From the NCBI RefSeq assembly GCF_028453695.1, contig NC_135782.1, positions 1,116,001-1,180,000 on the forward strand: a DNA stretch of 64,000 bases. The letters run 5' to 3'. Position 1 is the stretch's first letter, and each line of letters starts with the position of its first letter. Of this stretch, positions 41,302 to 53,285 are shown piece after piece. The translations under genes were made by a program, and so were the position numbers. A model generated the notes under the pieces. That model was not told the origin of the DNA and did no database searches. It saw nothing but the letters and a program-made list of their open reading frames with translations. The DNA comes from Augochlora pura (Eukaryota > Arthropoda > Insecta > Hymenoptera > Halictidae).

Positions 41302-43094
41302 GGTTCTAGATGAAGAATTGTCAGCTAATTTGCCCACTATAAAGAAAATAAACATATAAGTCACCGAATATAAATATTATTCTCAGAGTATTAAAAAAAG
41401 TAAAGTACGATAATATTTACAATCGAATTTGTAAAAATTGTCGCTATAAATCTTGGAGTTTTAGGAAATAAATTGTAGAATACGCAATAATAAAGACAGA
41501 CCTGAGTTATTAAAATTCGTATGTAATTTTATCCTGAATAACTTGCAACAATATTTTATTGTCTTCAGAGATTGACTTTCGGTAGATTACGATACTAATA
41601 TCACAAATACAAGATACGCGGAGGTTACGAACCGATGAGTCACTAGCCCGAAACGATTAAAAAGATTCTCACGTGTGGGAGAACGATTTTGACATCTCTA
41701 AACCTTCTCAAGCTTTCTTCGTACTGATTCAGATTTTAAAGTATCTATCTATAGAAACAATGCTGGCGAATTAGGAACACACGAGTTCATGGTTAAGGAT
41801 ACATTCAAGATATTCAATGACTCAATTGACTATTCAACTGTTCACTGCGGGTGACTGTCAATATCAACGTCAGTTTGACAGATACCGCGAGACATTTACA
41901 ATTAAATTCCCGTATTAACAATTCTGCTTGTCAGTGAATTCCATTGAGTTCATTTGTCACGAATTTTTTCTAATAAATTTATTAACGATCGCTTCACAAT
42001 TTGTACAATCTATTAGAAATTAAAATGTTTTTAAGCGGTCATTTATTGTGTGTAGGTGTGGGAATTACAGCGCCTCTTGCGGAGAAAAAATAAAGCTCTT
42101 TTCAGGGTCTGTTCAGCGCCAATTAGGCCTGTGGAGAAACGCTCAAACTGTTAGACAAAATCGACTGTCGGTAATTTGGCTACTAGTTTGAGCGTTTTGC
42201 TACCAGACTAATTGGCGCTGTACAAACTCTGAAAATAGCTTCATTTTTTCTCTACAAGAGGCGCCACTGTCGCATAAATTTTAAAACATTAATTACGGCA
42301 AAATTAGTGGATAATAATATAAACCAAGAGCACGGAATTGTTTAATAAAATTTACTGCATCGATATCATTTAAAAGAGCAGCAGGTTTAATTCATTACGT
42401 TTTGCGTTGTTGTCGATTGGTTTCGTTTGGCTATTCAGAAACAAGAATACAATATGATATTTTGTTCGTGAATTCTGATGAATAATATATAAAAATTGTT
42501 TAGTACAACAAACTTTTTGTTTATATCTAACGACAATATAAATTTCATTTAATTTTGCACTTTTGTGTTCGAATTATTTTGTTCTGTTTTCTCATTCACT
42601 TTCCCGCTAATTTATATTATGAACGTGGGTGTACACACAATTTTTTAAGTACGTAATTGTAAATAAAACTTATTTTCTCTGTTCTTTTTTAAATGTTTCG
42701 TACAGTAGAAACGGAACATGGAACTGAAGGATTTTAAATAATAATCCAAAAGCGATGTATTTGAATCAAATTATAAACTTGTTGCGTATGGTTGGCAAGT
42801 TTGCATCATATCGTAAAATAGGAGGTTGTGTTCATCCACGGATTTATGTATCGCTGTCATCCGAGTCTATGTGAACGAAGTAGTTCAATTAATAGTTTTA
42901 CCGAATCGGGAAAGAAACGAGGAGATAATTCGAGATACAATAAATTAATTACCTTAGACAATCGGTCTTCTATGCGACGTATTACACGCGTGATTCCAGC
43001 TATCGGTACGTCGTGCGTTATGTAGTCACACTGTCATAATAAAAATTAAAACACTGTTATAAAAGAAAACGCATTAGTGAAAACTAATATCAAA
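41302..43094. promoter_or_regulatory. Head-to-head promoter interval of CHMP2A and TOP3B
   Basis: The two start codons point away from each other and are 1.8 kb apart, so both promoters must lie here. A minus-strand 3' splice site at about 41341 shows that CHMP2A has an untranslated upstream exon. No TATA box can be assigned with confidence. The interval also contains the foldback element at 42067-42269. Confidence 0.55.
42067..42269. mobile_element. MITE-like foldback element
   Basis: An imperfect inverted repeat of two arms of about 83 bp. The left arm 42068-42149 begins CAGCGCCTCTTG and the right arm 42185-42268 ends CAAGAGGCGCCACTG. The arms share further blocks (GAGAAAAAAT, CAGCGCCAATTAG, ACGCTCAAACT and their complements) around a short centre. 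There is no coding sequence. This architecture is that of a non-autonomous DNA element. Target-site duplication is not clear (AATT occurs near both ends but not adjacent). Confidence 0.7.
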
Positions 43095-46000
43095 ATGAAG
43101 ACAGCTTTTATGGTTGCCGAAAAACCTTCTTTGGCGGCTTCGCTGGCCAATATTCTAAGTAATGGACGATGCACTACTAGAAAAGGTAGGTTAAAATTTC
43201 ACGATTTACGGAGCAAGCTTTTAATTTTATTTTACTTTTCGAATTTCAATATTAATCATACATATTTCAGGTTTGAATGGATCGTGTTCTGTTCACGAAT
43301 GGATAGGCCAATTTCGATCTGAAACGGTAAATTTGAAAATGACATCCGTTTGTGGTCACATTATGAACTTGGATTTTATTGGAAAATATAATCATTGGGA
43401 CAGAGTGGATCCTGTAAGAGAAAAATACGAACAATTCGAATGATGTTTAGAAAATTCTTTTCTGTATATATTAATAGAGAATTATTTCTTGGCTTGTTCA
43501 AGGCAGAGTTATTTTCATGTCCGACTGAAAAGAAAGAGGCAGCTCCTAGATTAAAAATTCCTTATTTCCTTGCTAAGGAAGGAGCTCACTGTGATTATTT
43601 AATACTATGGCTAGATTGTGACAAAGAAGGTGAAAATATCTGCTTTGAAGTTATCTGTGCAGTGCAACAGGGGACAAGTAGGAAATTAAATCCAAATGTA
43701 AGTCTTTATCCAACATTGCTGAAAGATAATTTTAATGTCGTGCATTTTTAGAAAGTTTCCTTTTATTTCAGGACATTTGGCGAGCAAAATTTTCTGCTAT
43801 CACAGAGAAAGATATTAAAGCTGCAATGGCTAACTTAATAAAACCAAATGAGAACGAGGCTAAAAGTGTTGATGCCAGACAAGACTTAGATTTGCGAATT
43901 GGTTGTGCTTTCACTAGGTTTCAAACCAAATTTTTTCAGGTACTATTAAGAGACACGATTAATGTATTACATTTTCTAACATAGATTACATTTATCTGTT
44001 TGTTTCTTTTTTTCAGGGGAAATATGGAGATTTAGATGTGTCACTTATTTCTTACGGTCCTTGCCAAACACCGACACTAGGATTCTGTGTACAGAGGCAT
44101 GATGAAATTCAAACATTCAAGCCTGATGCTTATTGGGTTTTACAGGTACAATCATTTTTCCATAAAATTAGAATTCTATGCTCTAGAATGTATTTCTTCT
44201 AAATCAACTTGAATATTTAATATAAAGGAGATAAAATCTGTTCCAGGTTACAGTAAAGTCTTCTGATGGTCAAGATGTTGTCTTAAGTTGGGGTCGTGTG
44301 CGATCTTTCGACAAGGAAGTAGCGAATGTGTTTCTCAGCCATCTAAAGGAGTATGAGCAAGCAATGTAAGTATTAAACGACTCGGTGGATTTATGAAACT
44401 CATAAATATGATGAAACATTTATTGAATCGTATAATCCAGCGTTCTAAGCGTGGACAGCGTGGAGAAAACAAAATCTCGGCCAATAGCGTTAAATACGGT
44501 AGAATTAATGAGGGTAGCGAGTTCAGGTTTAGGGATGGGGCCACATCACGCTATGCAAATCGCGGAACGTCTCTACATACAAGGATACATAAGTTATCCT
44601 CGAACTGAGACTACCGTATACCCAGAGAACTTTGATTTAGCGTAAGTTCTGCTTGGACATTTATTTCTTACTTTTTTTTTTACGGTATCTGTGAATATAG
44701 GAATGTTTGGGTTTAGTGCAACGCTCAAGCAGCAGCAGAACAGTTCAGACTGGGGAGAACATGTCCGTAAAATATTAGCGAACGGCATTAATAGACCAAA
44801 GAAAGGGCACAATGCCGGGGACCATCCTCCTATCACTCCAATGAAACACGCTACAAGGAGCGAACTCGATGGAGATTTGTGGAGACTCTATGATTACATT
44901 ACTCGACATTTTATTGCTACTGTAAATATACCTAGTTGCAGTACCTGATTGATCTATTTAAATGAGGATATACTAAATATTTTAAACCTTCTAGTTAGCT
45001 CCGAATTGTAAATATCTAAGTACCACAGCGACATTCGAAATAGGGACGGAAATTTTCACTGCGAACGGGCATAGTTTGTTGGATCCTGGATACACCAGTA
45101 TTCTAACGTGGCAGACACTTGGGAGTAACGACACGTTACCTAAATTTACACCTGGCGAAAGAGTCAATATACAAGAGGTAATTGCGAGAAATAAATGTTG
45201 GTTATTTCTTAATGATCGTAATGAAAACTATTTGTATAATTCGTAATAGACGAAGATGCTCGAATGCTATACCCAACCTCCCGATTACTTAACGGAAGCT
45301 GAATTGATTTCCTTGATGGAGAAACACGGGATAGGAACTGATGCTTCGATACCAGTACATATAAACAACATATGTATGCGTAATTATGTGAACGTTACAG
45401 GCGGTAGGAAACTAATTCCTACCTCGTTAGGAATCGTGCTGGTCCACGGTTATCAAAAGGTACGAATTTCTGTAATTTATAAAAATCACGACTCACCTCA
45501 TATTGATTTCTTTACAAATCAGATAGATCCGGACTTGGTTTTGCCTACGATGAGATCAGCTGTCGAGGAACAGCTGAACTTAATAGCCCAGGGACGAGCC
45601 GATTACCATGCCGTATTACAACACACAGTAGAAATATTCAAACAAAAGTTCAAATACTTTGTGCATAGCATAGAAGCGATGGACCAATTATTCGAAGTCT
45701 CTTTTTCACCCCTTTCCGCGTCTGGAAAGGCGCATTCCAGATGTGGCAAATGTCGACGTTACATGAAGTACATACAAACGAAACCATCGAGGATGCACTG
45801 TGTACATTGCAACGAAACGTACAATCTTCCACAAAATGGAAACATTAGAATTTATAAGGAACTGAAGTGTCCATTGGACGATTTCGAATTGCTATCCTGG
45901 TCCACGGGTGCTCGAGGAAAGAGCTACACGTTCTGCCCATATTGTTATAACAACCCACCATTTAGGTATATTATTTTATACATAACGTAGATAATCGTAG

Positions 46001-46686
46001 AGCGAATTCAATTAAATTTCGATGTTAAATATCAGGGACATGAAGAAGGGAATGAGCGGTTGCAATTCATGCACACATCCGACTTGTCCGCACGCTATGA
46101 ATTCGAACGGTTTATCGAGTTGTCTCGAATGCGATTCTGGTATACTCGTGCTCGATCCTTCGGCTGCACCGAAATGGAAATTGGGCTGCAACCGTTGCGA
46201 CGTTATTATTCATTTATTCGAAAATGCCCATAAAGTAATGGTCGACACCGACGTGTGCGACTGTGGCGCGCAGTTAGTCACTGTGGAGTATAAACAGGTA
46301 AAGCAATCAATTTTAACTGCCATGTTAGAAACAGAGATCTGCTTATATTCAAGGATGTGTTGCTATTCAGGGCAATGCTTAATGCATGCTCGTGACGATC
46401 GAATTCTGGAATATTAGGGATAAGAGATCTGATAATAAGAGAGACATAGGTGCTACATTAATAAAATACTTAATTATAGGAGAAAACTAAACTTCCCAAT
46501 GAAGCGACGGAGATGAGCGGCTGCGTGTTTTGTACGCCAGCTTTTGTTTCTCTCGTAGAGAAACACAGGGCTATCGCTTCGAAACCGGTCACGACTCGCA
46601 GCCGCGGACACGCGAAAGGTCGTAGTCGGGGGAAACCACGTCCTCCTAAAGATAAGATGGATCAATTGGCAGCATACTTTGTATAA
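43095..46686 (+). CDS. TOP3B: DNA/RNA topoisomerase III beta
   Basis: Thirteen coding exons: 43095-43185, 43271-43413, 43503-43697, 43772-43939, 44017-44145, 44247-44365, 44441-44641, 44717-44921, 44995-45177, 45250-45459, 45523-45965, 46036-46297 and 46480-46686, with matching phases and 851 aa (human 862). It is a type IA topoisomerase that relaxes and decatenates DNA and can act on RNA, normally with TDRD3. The Toprim residues are Glu9 (MVAEKPSLA) and Asp116, Asp118, Glu120 (WLDCDKEGEN). Conserved blocks include SVDARQDLDLRIGCAFTRF and YGPCQTPTLGFC. The catalytic tyrosine is about Tyr334 in GYISYPRTETT. MEKHGIGTDASIPVHI precedes a C-terminal zinc region with repeated CxxC pairs (CGKC, CVHC, CPYC, CLEC, CNRC, CVFC) from about residue 622. 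The tail ends KDKMDQLAAYFV as in other TOP3B proteins, but the Arg/Gly segment before it lacks a true RGG. The start is the first ATG before MKTAFMVAEKP. All catalytic residues are intact. Confidence 0.97.
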
Positions 46687-46758
46687 TAATATATAAACCA
46701 AGCTACGAACAAAAACTTTCTTTCCTTCTACTCCGATGCGCTCGTCGGTAATCCCGAA

Positions 46759-46764
46759 AATAAA
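46759..46764 (+). terminator. Poly(A) signal for TOP3B
   Basis: AATAAA 73 bp after the TOP3B stop codon in the correct orientation. Confidence 0.65.
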
Positions 46765-47640
46765 TTTGAATATATTCGCTACCTAAGTAACTTCTGAAAT
46801 ACCAGCTCGATTAAGTTATTTATAACAGTAAATCGTGTATTTAAAAATCTTGTGATTTTGTAATTTCAACGAACACGAACTTGAACAGTATCGTGTTAGA
46901 TAAAAATTGTAAAAATCATGTTATGTGATTTTTTAAAAAAATATATATAACATTTACGCTTAAACGAGCTGCCTATCGAATTTTACATAAATTATCGAAT
47001 AAATACATAAAACAAGTAATCACGTATACGATAATATTTAAAAAAATTCTTGAGCATCTAAAATTACCGATTACTAATCTTCTACGTGTTTTCGTTGATG
47101 TTCCAGAGATGGCGCCTCTGTTGCATTTCGTGGGGACCGAATAATTTGAATTTCGTAAATCCTGACAAACCTGACACGTAAGTTTCGTTCAAAATATTTC
47201 TGATTATGTATCGCGTTAAAATCGAGAGTCTCGAGTGTTCATTAATGACCGAAAAACACACAGAAGTTCGATGCGTCGTGAATTATCTTATCTGCGATAA
47301 TAGACATCACCTATCGCATTAACCAAATCGAGGGTATTCGCTGCCTGGTCGTGATAAAATCTCGACACAGTTTCGACATTAAAGCACGGTACTATCATCG
47401 ACGAGAACTTATCAAATCGATGAATTACCGAACGAAAAAAACCTTAGAGTAAATTGCTCGTTAAAAGTTCATACATTTGAATGAACGTTAGGTGATTTCC
47501 AAGTCGGTCAAAGAAACGATCGGCCGCTGTATCGCGGCGGACAGGTTGAAAGGAAAAGGACCGATCGTATCTCTATATACGGCAGGACGGCACGGATCCC
47601 GCGTTCTGCAGATCGCCGCGAGAGTCTATTACCGACACGG
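46765..47640. other. Intergenic spacer between TOP3B and the signal-peptide gene
   Basis: AT-rich at first, then mixed. No exon found. GGCGCCTCTGTTGC near 47111 resembles the terminal word of the 42-kb foldback element but has no partner arm. Confidence 0.5.
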
Positions 47641-47995
47641 CATATCGGTATACGGAGAAAGTTGATTGGCTCCGGGGCGGCGATCCTGCGACGGCGAGAG
47701 GGAGAGGGCGAATCAACGCGGTCTGGCACGTAGCGCCGGGCTGTCAGTCGGTGAACGCAATCCGTGTCGCGTGGTTCAGTCGCTGGTAGCCAGTCGAAGG
47801 GTGCGAGTGTGGTTCTCGAGCTTCCGTGCAAGCTCCGCAGGGAACTGGCAGAGACGCGGCTGTTGTGCGAAAGCAGTCTCATCTCTCGCGATCGTGTCAC
47901 TGATTAGAATGCGGTGAAGTGCGGTAACGTACGTGTCCTGGGCGCGGCGTGCGGCGACTCCGGGCGCCAGGAAAAGGGCTAGCAAGCTGGCCGGC
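47641..47995 (+). promoter_or_regulatory. Promoter and 5' UTR of the signal-peptide gene
   Basis: CpG-rich and GC-rich sequence directly upstream of the ATG at 47996. Two TCAGT words (about 47743 and 47775) match the arthropod initiator consensus and are plausible start sites. An in-frame TGA at 47915-47917 shows that translation cannot begin further upstream. Confidence 0.4.
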
Positions 47996-48201
47996 ATGTG
48001 CACGCAGTACACCGCCGTCGCCGTTGTCCTTTTCGCGATGTTCTTCTGCCGTGTATGCTCCGCCGAGGAGCAGCCCGGATCCTCGCACGATCCCTGCAAC
48101 GTCACCGCCGATGGACGAGAATTTGTTTGCCGGGGAGCCGGATTCCACTCCATCCGGCAGCCACTGGACCCGGTCGTCTCGCTGGCGAATATCACCAAAC
48201 T
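47996..48201 (+). CDS. First coding exon of a secreted or membrane protein, LRR N-terminal-like (partial)
   Basis: The ATG at 47996 is the first after an in-frame stop at 47915 and opens 68 codons plus two bases, ending at CT followed by a strong donor GTGAGT at 48202. Residues 1-23 are a clear signal peptide (hydrophobic AVAVVLFAMFF, likely cut after CSA). The mature part has two cysteines (34 and 45) in CNVTADGREFVC followed by RGAGFHSIRQPL and SLANITKL. This spacing looks like an LRR N-terminal cap leading into a first leucine-rich repeat, and there are two N-glycosylation sites (Asn35, Asn65). No downstream exon was found in the remaining 15.8 kb, so most of the gene lies outside the window. 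The specific family member is not recognised; a non-LRR extracellular protein is possible. Confidence 0.7.
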
Positions 48202-49147
48202 GTGAGTACACGCTCTGACAGTCTCTCTCGACAAATTACAGTGGCCGAAATAACGATAGTATCGCTTTAATAGCTTCTCGTTAGACTTCTCATTAAAATC
48301 TTGAAACCTGAAATCGATTCGACTGTCGTACTTGAAATCAACGCGGTTAATTTTACTGGAAATAATGTACAACGTTATTGCAGGGTAGGATTGTACACGA
48401 TATTGGATAAATCAGAACATGGTTGGAATGTTACACGTTCTAGAAATTTTCATCCCGTGTTCTTCCAATTTTTTATCTATTCCGCAACGTTCCACCTGTA
48501 AACAGAAGTCACAGAGGACAGAATAGAGGACGTACTGGCCGGTAAGGTACGTTCGTAGGTCATTCAACGAAACACGTTGCACCACGAAAATAAGATTAAT
48601 CTATCGATGTTCGGCCACTGTGTATTATGTATCTCGTTCCAGGAACGATGAATGGAGGCGGCGCGCGAGCCTCTCGTGAATCAAACCGTTTCGTTTGTTT
48701 GATTCCGCAAACGTGGGGTACACTTCTCCAAACCGTACTTTGGCGTTTGTTGTTTTTTTGCGTAGAATTAGACCGTCAGGTAGCCTGTATGTACCATTTA
48801 ATACAATTAATGTCGTAAATTAATATTATAAGGCTGCTTGTCCCTTGTTTTCGATCGTTTACTTGAATCTCGTATATTTATTGTACTATTCGGTGTAGGT
48901 TAGAAAATGCGCGGGATCTCCGAGCGGATTAGTCACGCGATCGGCGGATCGCGTATTTAACGCGTTTAATCCATTTAGGAATCGCGCGACGGCATATTAA
49001 TTCCAGTTATCACAGGTGTAATTATAGTTCGCGTATCGGCACGTGAGCTGCTCTGTGATTTACGACCGCGTAACAACGCACTGAATAGCCGTTTAGAAAG
49101 TATAATTTTCGTTGCATCGAAAGTTAATGACGCACACTCTGAATTAT

Positions 49148-49195
49148 TCTCTCTCTCTCTCTCTCTCCTTCTCTGTCTCTCTCTCTTTCTTCTTC
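49148..49195. repeat. (CT)n microsatellite, interrupted
   Basis: CT dinucleotides with CCTT, GTCT and TTCT interruptions. Confidence 0.9.
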
Positions 49196-50281
49196 TCTGC
49201 CTCTGTAGGCAGTTTTCAAGCGGTTTAGTCATGTGAAGGTCCTTTAAAGTTCGGTCATGAAGTATTTAAAAGGCTTGAAAGTCTTCGAGGCCTTCGAGCA
49301 CTCGCCGTCGCAGAATTTCTTCGCTAATAAGAACCGCATCGACCACTCGACTTTGTCTTTATAAATGTACGCTGTTATTTCATTGTGAATTTTACATTGT
49401 AAATTCGCCGAAATTAGAGCAACGGAGGAAAAACTGTAAAACAGTTACCGGTAGCTAGAGGTCGTCAGTGCTAATCACCAAGGAGAGTTAATTGCCTGTG
49501 AATGGTTAATTAATAGCGGTTACTGGTAGTCGCTAATGATTATGTAATAACGATTAGGTGTCCACTAGCGATTTGAAACGATACTTATAGATATGATAAC
49601 AATTGTAATAGCACAACGATTACTGATGACTATTAAGAGTTGATACGATGCTTAATGATTAAGAATTACAGAATAATCACTAGCGGACATTTCTTTTGGA
49701 TCGTTACTGGTTAAATTATCATAGAAAAAGCTATTATTATAGAAAAAATACGGTAATTATTGAAATAAATTAACGATCGCGAGCGGCGAGCCAAAAAGCA
49801 TTCACGAAAAAATCCCGACGCTGTTGGCCGGGTGAAATCCTTGGCAAAACCGAATCCTCCGCTGTATCGCTCGACATTTCTAGTGGCCCAGAAAATGCTT
49901 TCTCGCGCGACGGCACCGTAAAAAATCGCCTAAGCATCAGCGTCGTGTGAATGCGTGTGGGGAATCGCCGGTTGACTTGCGTGTCACGTAGAAAACAGAG
50001 ACGATCCCGGCGTAGCCGTGACACGGCGGAACCACCTATCGGAAAGCATAGCCGGCATAGAGCAAAAGAGCATGTACGTTGTTTTACGCCGTACGGGCTG
50101 ATGGAATGCCGGGAAAAACGGCCGCGACAGACGAGACCGATCCGCAACTTTTTTCTGGCCTGGATTCCATCCGAAAGTATTCCGCGGGACACTTGCCCCC
50201 GTAGTTTTCGTACGGGCACTCGGGGAAACCATCGATCTTCGCTCTTACTCTCTCGTCGATCTTTTCCTAATGCCGTACTAC

Positions 50282-50284
<3 letters not shown>

Positions 50285-50319
<35 letters not shown>
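50285..50319. repeat. (CT)n microsatellite
   Basis: About 35 bp of uninterrupted CT dinucleotides. It creates spurious Ser-Leu and Arg-Glu open frames on the two strands. Confidence 0.95.
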
Positions 50320-50323
<4 letters not shown>

Positions 50324-51089
50324 AAGTAGCGCGCAAAAGACCAACACGAAAAAAAAGAGAATTTAATATTTTCATTAGCATTTCTTTGCCGATCTCGACT
50401 TGTCCGATAAGGTAGAATTTTTCCGCGAAATAAAAATTGTTTGTTACTCTGCAATTTCAGTCAACTATATTTCTACCGTGATCACAGATAATTCAGTTGC
50501 ATTAAATTTCGCTCTTTCAAAATTTGCATTCTTCAATCTACCTACAATATTTTCAGCAGCTTCTCCCCTTCACCGGAAAAAGCCCGTCGCTTCTAGGCGA
50601 GGGGATCGCGACGATAAATTCATATTATAATAAAATCGGCGTTACGGCTCGGTCCGGCGAGCCTCGAGCTAAAACTGTAAGGGTTAACTATAATTGTACG
50701 ACCGGCGGTCGCCGGGTTATATCCCAAGGAGCCTCGTAAATCGCGCCCAAAGGAATGATCGTACCGATGACTTAGATCCGCGTGGCGGTTTTATCATTAT
50801 TGCGACGGTAAACGTCCGCCGTTGCCGTCGAAATCAACGATTTATGGGGCGATGATTGCCTCGAGGCTACCTAGAGGGACGCTTTTGAATATCGCTTTCC
50901 AGAGATTATACTTAGAGATCGTAGAAATTGTTTATGCCTCGATTTAATTCGACAAACTCAGCCTCTCGGCTCAGAAATAATATACTCGCGGCGATGATTG
51001 AGATGTGGAGTCTTATACTTTTAGACGTGGAAATTGAATTTCATATTTTAGAGGATTTTTAGGCTGCGCAGAGTGTCTAGAATTTGTCA

Positions 51090-51310
51090 GATAATTTTTT
51101 TCAACGCTCCAAAATTTTATTTAAAGATCTCACAACATTATCAAACGTTTTACAATTTTTCTCAAGGGTCTCGTAACATTGTTCGTCGTTCTACAATTTT
51201 TGAAGGGTCTTACAATATTATCGAATGTTGTACAATTTTATTTAAAGGTCCCGCAACATAATCAAACATTCCACAATTTTTCTCAAGGGTCCTGCAACAT
51301 TTTATTTAAA
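51090..51310. repeat. Minisatellite, about 40-bp unit, five diverged copies
   Basis: The words CACAACATTATC, CGTAACATTGTTC, TTACAATATTATC, CGCAACATAATC and CTGCAACATTTTA recur at spacings of about 38-42 bp, alternating with ACAATTTTTCTCAAGGGTC. Copies are clearly diverged. Confidence 0.8.
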
Positions 51311-53285
51311 TTTCTTAAATTCTGTAGAAAGTGTATTACACGCTCGCATAATCCTATGGTAGAACCGTGCACGTAACTAGCTGCAGCCGGCAGTGCTGCA
51401 CCAGTAGTATTAGACTGTACGTTGTCAGACACGTTGCTTAGACAGCGACGAAGCCTGCGAGCATAGTCCTCGTTATCGCGAGGATATAATAATCCGTCGT
51501 TTAAATAAAAATATCAAACGATCTGTTCCAATATTTCTACACTCAGTCGAAGGATAAATGATCGGGAATGGCATGAAATTATCGAAGGGAAAACGAGAAG
51601 CACGATTTCCCCGGGACGGAGAATCTCCCCGAGAGAATCGTGTCCTAGATTCGTCGGGCAATATTCGCGTTTTATACGATTCCGTTCGGGAAAAGTACCG
51701 TGTTCTCACGGAGAAGTTATTGATAGCGCCTAGAAACAAGCTTCTCCTGTTTTAACTGGCTTTTCTCGGTGAGCGGTGTTTACAGTTCAAGGCTGCGAAA
51801 TTTTAGTAACAAACATGCAATAAAGCTCGCATTAATACCTCGGCCGCGCCGCGCTTGTGCCATTACCGCGCATTCAAGTCACCGGTGCCGCCGCGGCACG
51901 CATTAAATCATGCCCGCGGCTCCATTATACGCAAGCATCGGGGCCGCGCGAGCTTTCGATGGTAACGTCGATATTTACGCAATGTTTTTCGATAGCCGCG
52001 GAATGAAATAATAGCCGTAGAATGAAATAATAACCGGAGAATGAAATAATAACCAGAAAATGAAATAATAACCAGAAAATGAAACGAGAATGACCAGAAC
52101 GGAATGAAAAATTGTTAGGTTATGTTTGAAAAATATGTTATGTTGAAAAATTGTTAGACCGTTTCGGAAGATGTTATTTCTCCATCTGCGATTACTTCGT
52201 CGTTTCGCGTTTCCTATCTCCATCAACAGTCATAGCAGACTTTAACAAACGCTCAGTTTTATAAACAAAGCTTAACAAGATCCAACGCGTGGAATTGTAG
52301 GAAATATGTACAGGAAATATGTACACGTTGTTTAGCGAAAATTCCTGCTCGCCGAATTGCAAACACATTCCAGACGTAATTGAACGATAATTATACACGT
52401 TCGACGCGGGCAAACCGACTGTTTTTGATTCCTTGGCATATCTCGGGCGTTTGCTCGCGTGATTTAGGTTCTTCCAGCGAGAGTGGCTAAATAAACGGCG
52501 AAACAAATCGGTCATTTAGAGCCGACGGGCGGTTTCCGGATCGATGGTACGAGCCGCCGTGAAACGATAACGTCGCCCGATAATTCGACGCGATTCCGTT
52601 TCCCTCTCGTATCGAGACAACGGAGCACCGTGAATTAATCCGCGCGCGCGGAGCCGTCGATTAATCAGCGGATCCTCCGCGCCGGCGAACAGATAAATTG
52701 CTCCTCCTTTTCAAAAGTTTTCCCTCCTGCCGTCGCGTCCCGGTTTCGCGTTTCCAGACGATACTCTGCCGCGTCTCGATCCTCTCTCCTCGGGGTAAAA
52801 TTGATCGCGATCCTTCGAAAGCATCATCGAGCGTGGGAGCGAGGCGAGTCAGACGAGCAAACCGTTCGAGGAAGTCGCGGGAAGACGAGATCCTCGTTTA
52901 CGCAGCTCGCGATGTACCCACGAGGAATTCCACGGGACCAGCTTCCACATAAATTCCATTGTTCCCTCGATCCTAAATGACGTCCGATAAAGTATCGGCT
53001 GTCTTCGACACGAGAAGGATCGGTCTCTCGTAGGTAGGTATGTAGGTCGCTACGTCATCGGCACTTGCACGGAACCCGCGAGCGTTACTAGGAACCCACT
53101 CTGCCTCTAGGATATCTTTCCTTTCGTTCGCGATTCTGTTTTCCATCGTCTCTAAAAGATTTCGCGTGCATTTCCTGAACGATTCCAAGCACCCTGGATA
53201 GGCGCAGGTACTTTGGTATCGTTTCAGGATCTCCGTAAAGATCGTAGAACGACCGGACGAGTTCTAGGATCACCGAGAAAATTCT
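51311..53285. other. Intron-like DNA
   Basis: No exon found apart from the short repeat array at 52001-52095. Open frames (for example 52698-52952) are Arg/Ser-rich and without domain signature. Confidence 0.45.
52001..52095. repeat. Tandem repeat, 19-bp unit, about five copies
   Basis: Units beginning GAATGAAATAATAACCGGA or AAATGAAATAATAACCAGA start at 52001, 52020, 52039, 52058 and 52077, an exact 19-bp period. The last copy is degenerate. Confidence 0.9.

Larger units (their letters stand above)
48202..51085 (+). other. Intron-like DNA after the signal-peptide exon
   Basis: No exon detected. Mixed AT and CpG-rich DNA with two CT-dinucleotide tracts. Interpreted as the start of a large first intron because the exon before it ends in a strong donor and lacks a stop codon. 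Confidence 0.5.

Noticed and set aside
46022..46417. Open frame reading past TOP3B exon 12
   Set aside because: It reads through the donor at 46298 into the intron. The family alignment resumes at 46480, so the extension is intronic.
47100..47125. Possible copy of the 42-kb foldback element (GGCGCCTCTGTTGC)
   Set aside because: Only about a dozen bases match and no second arm is present.
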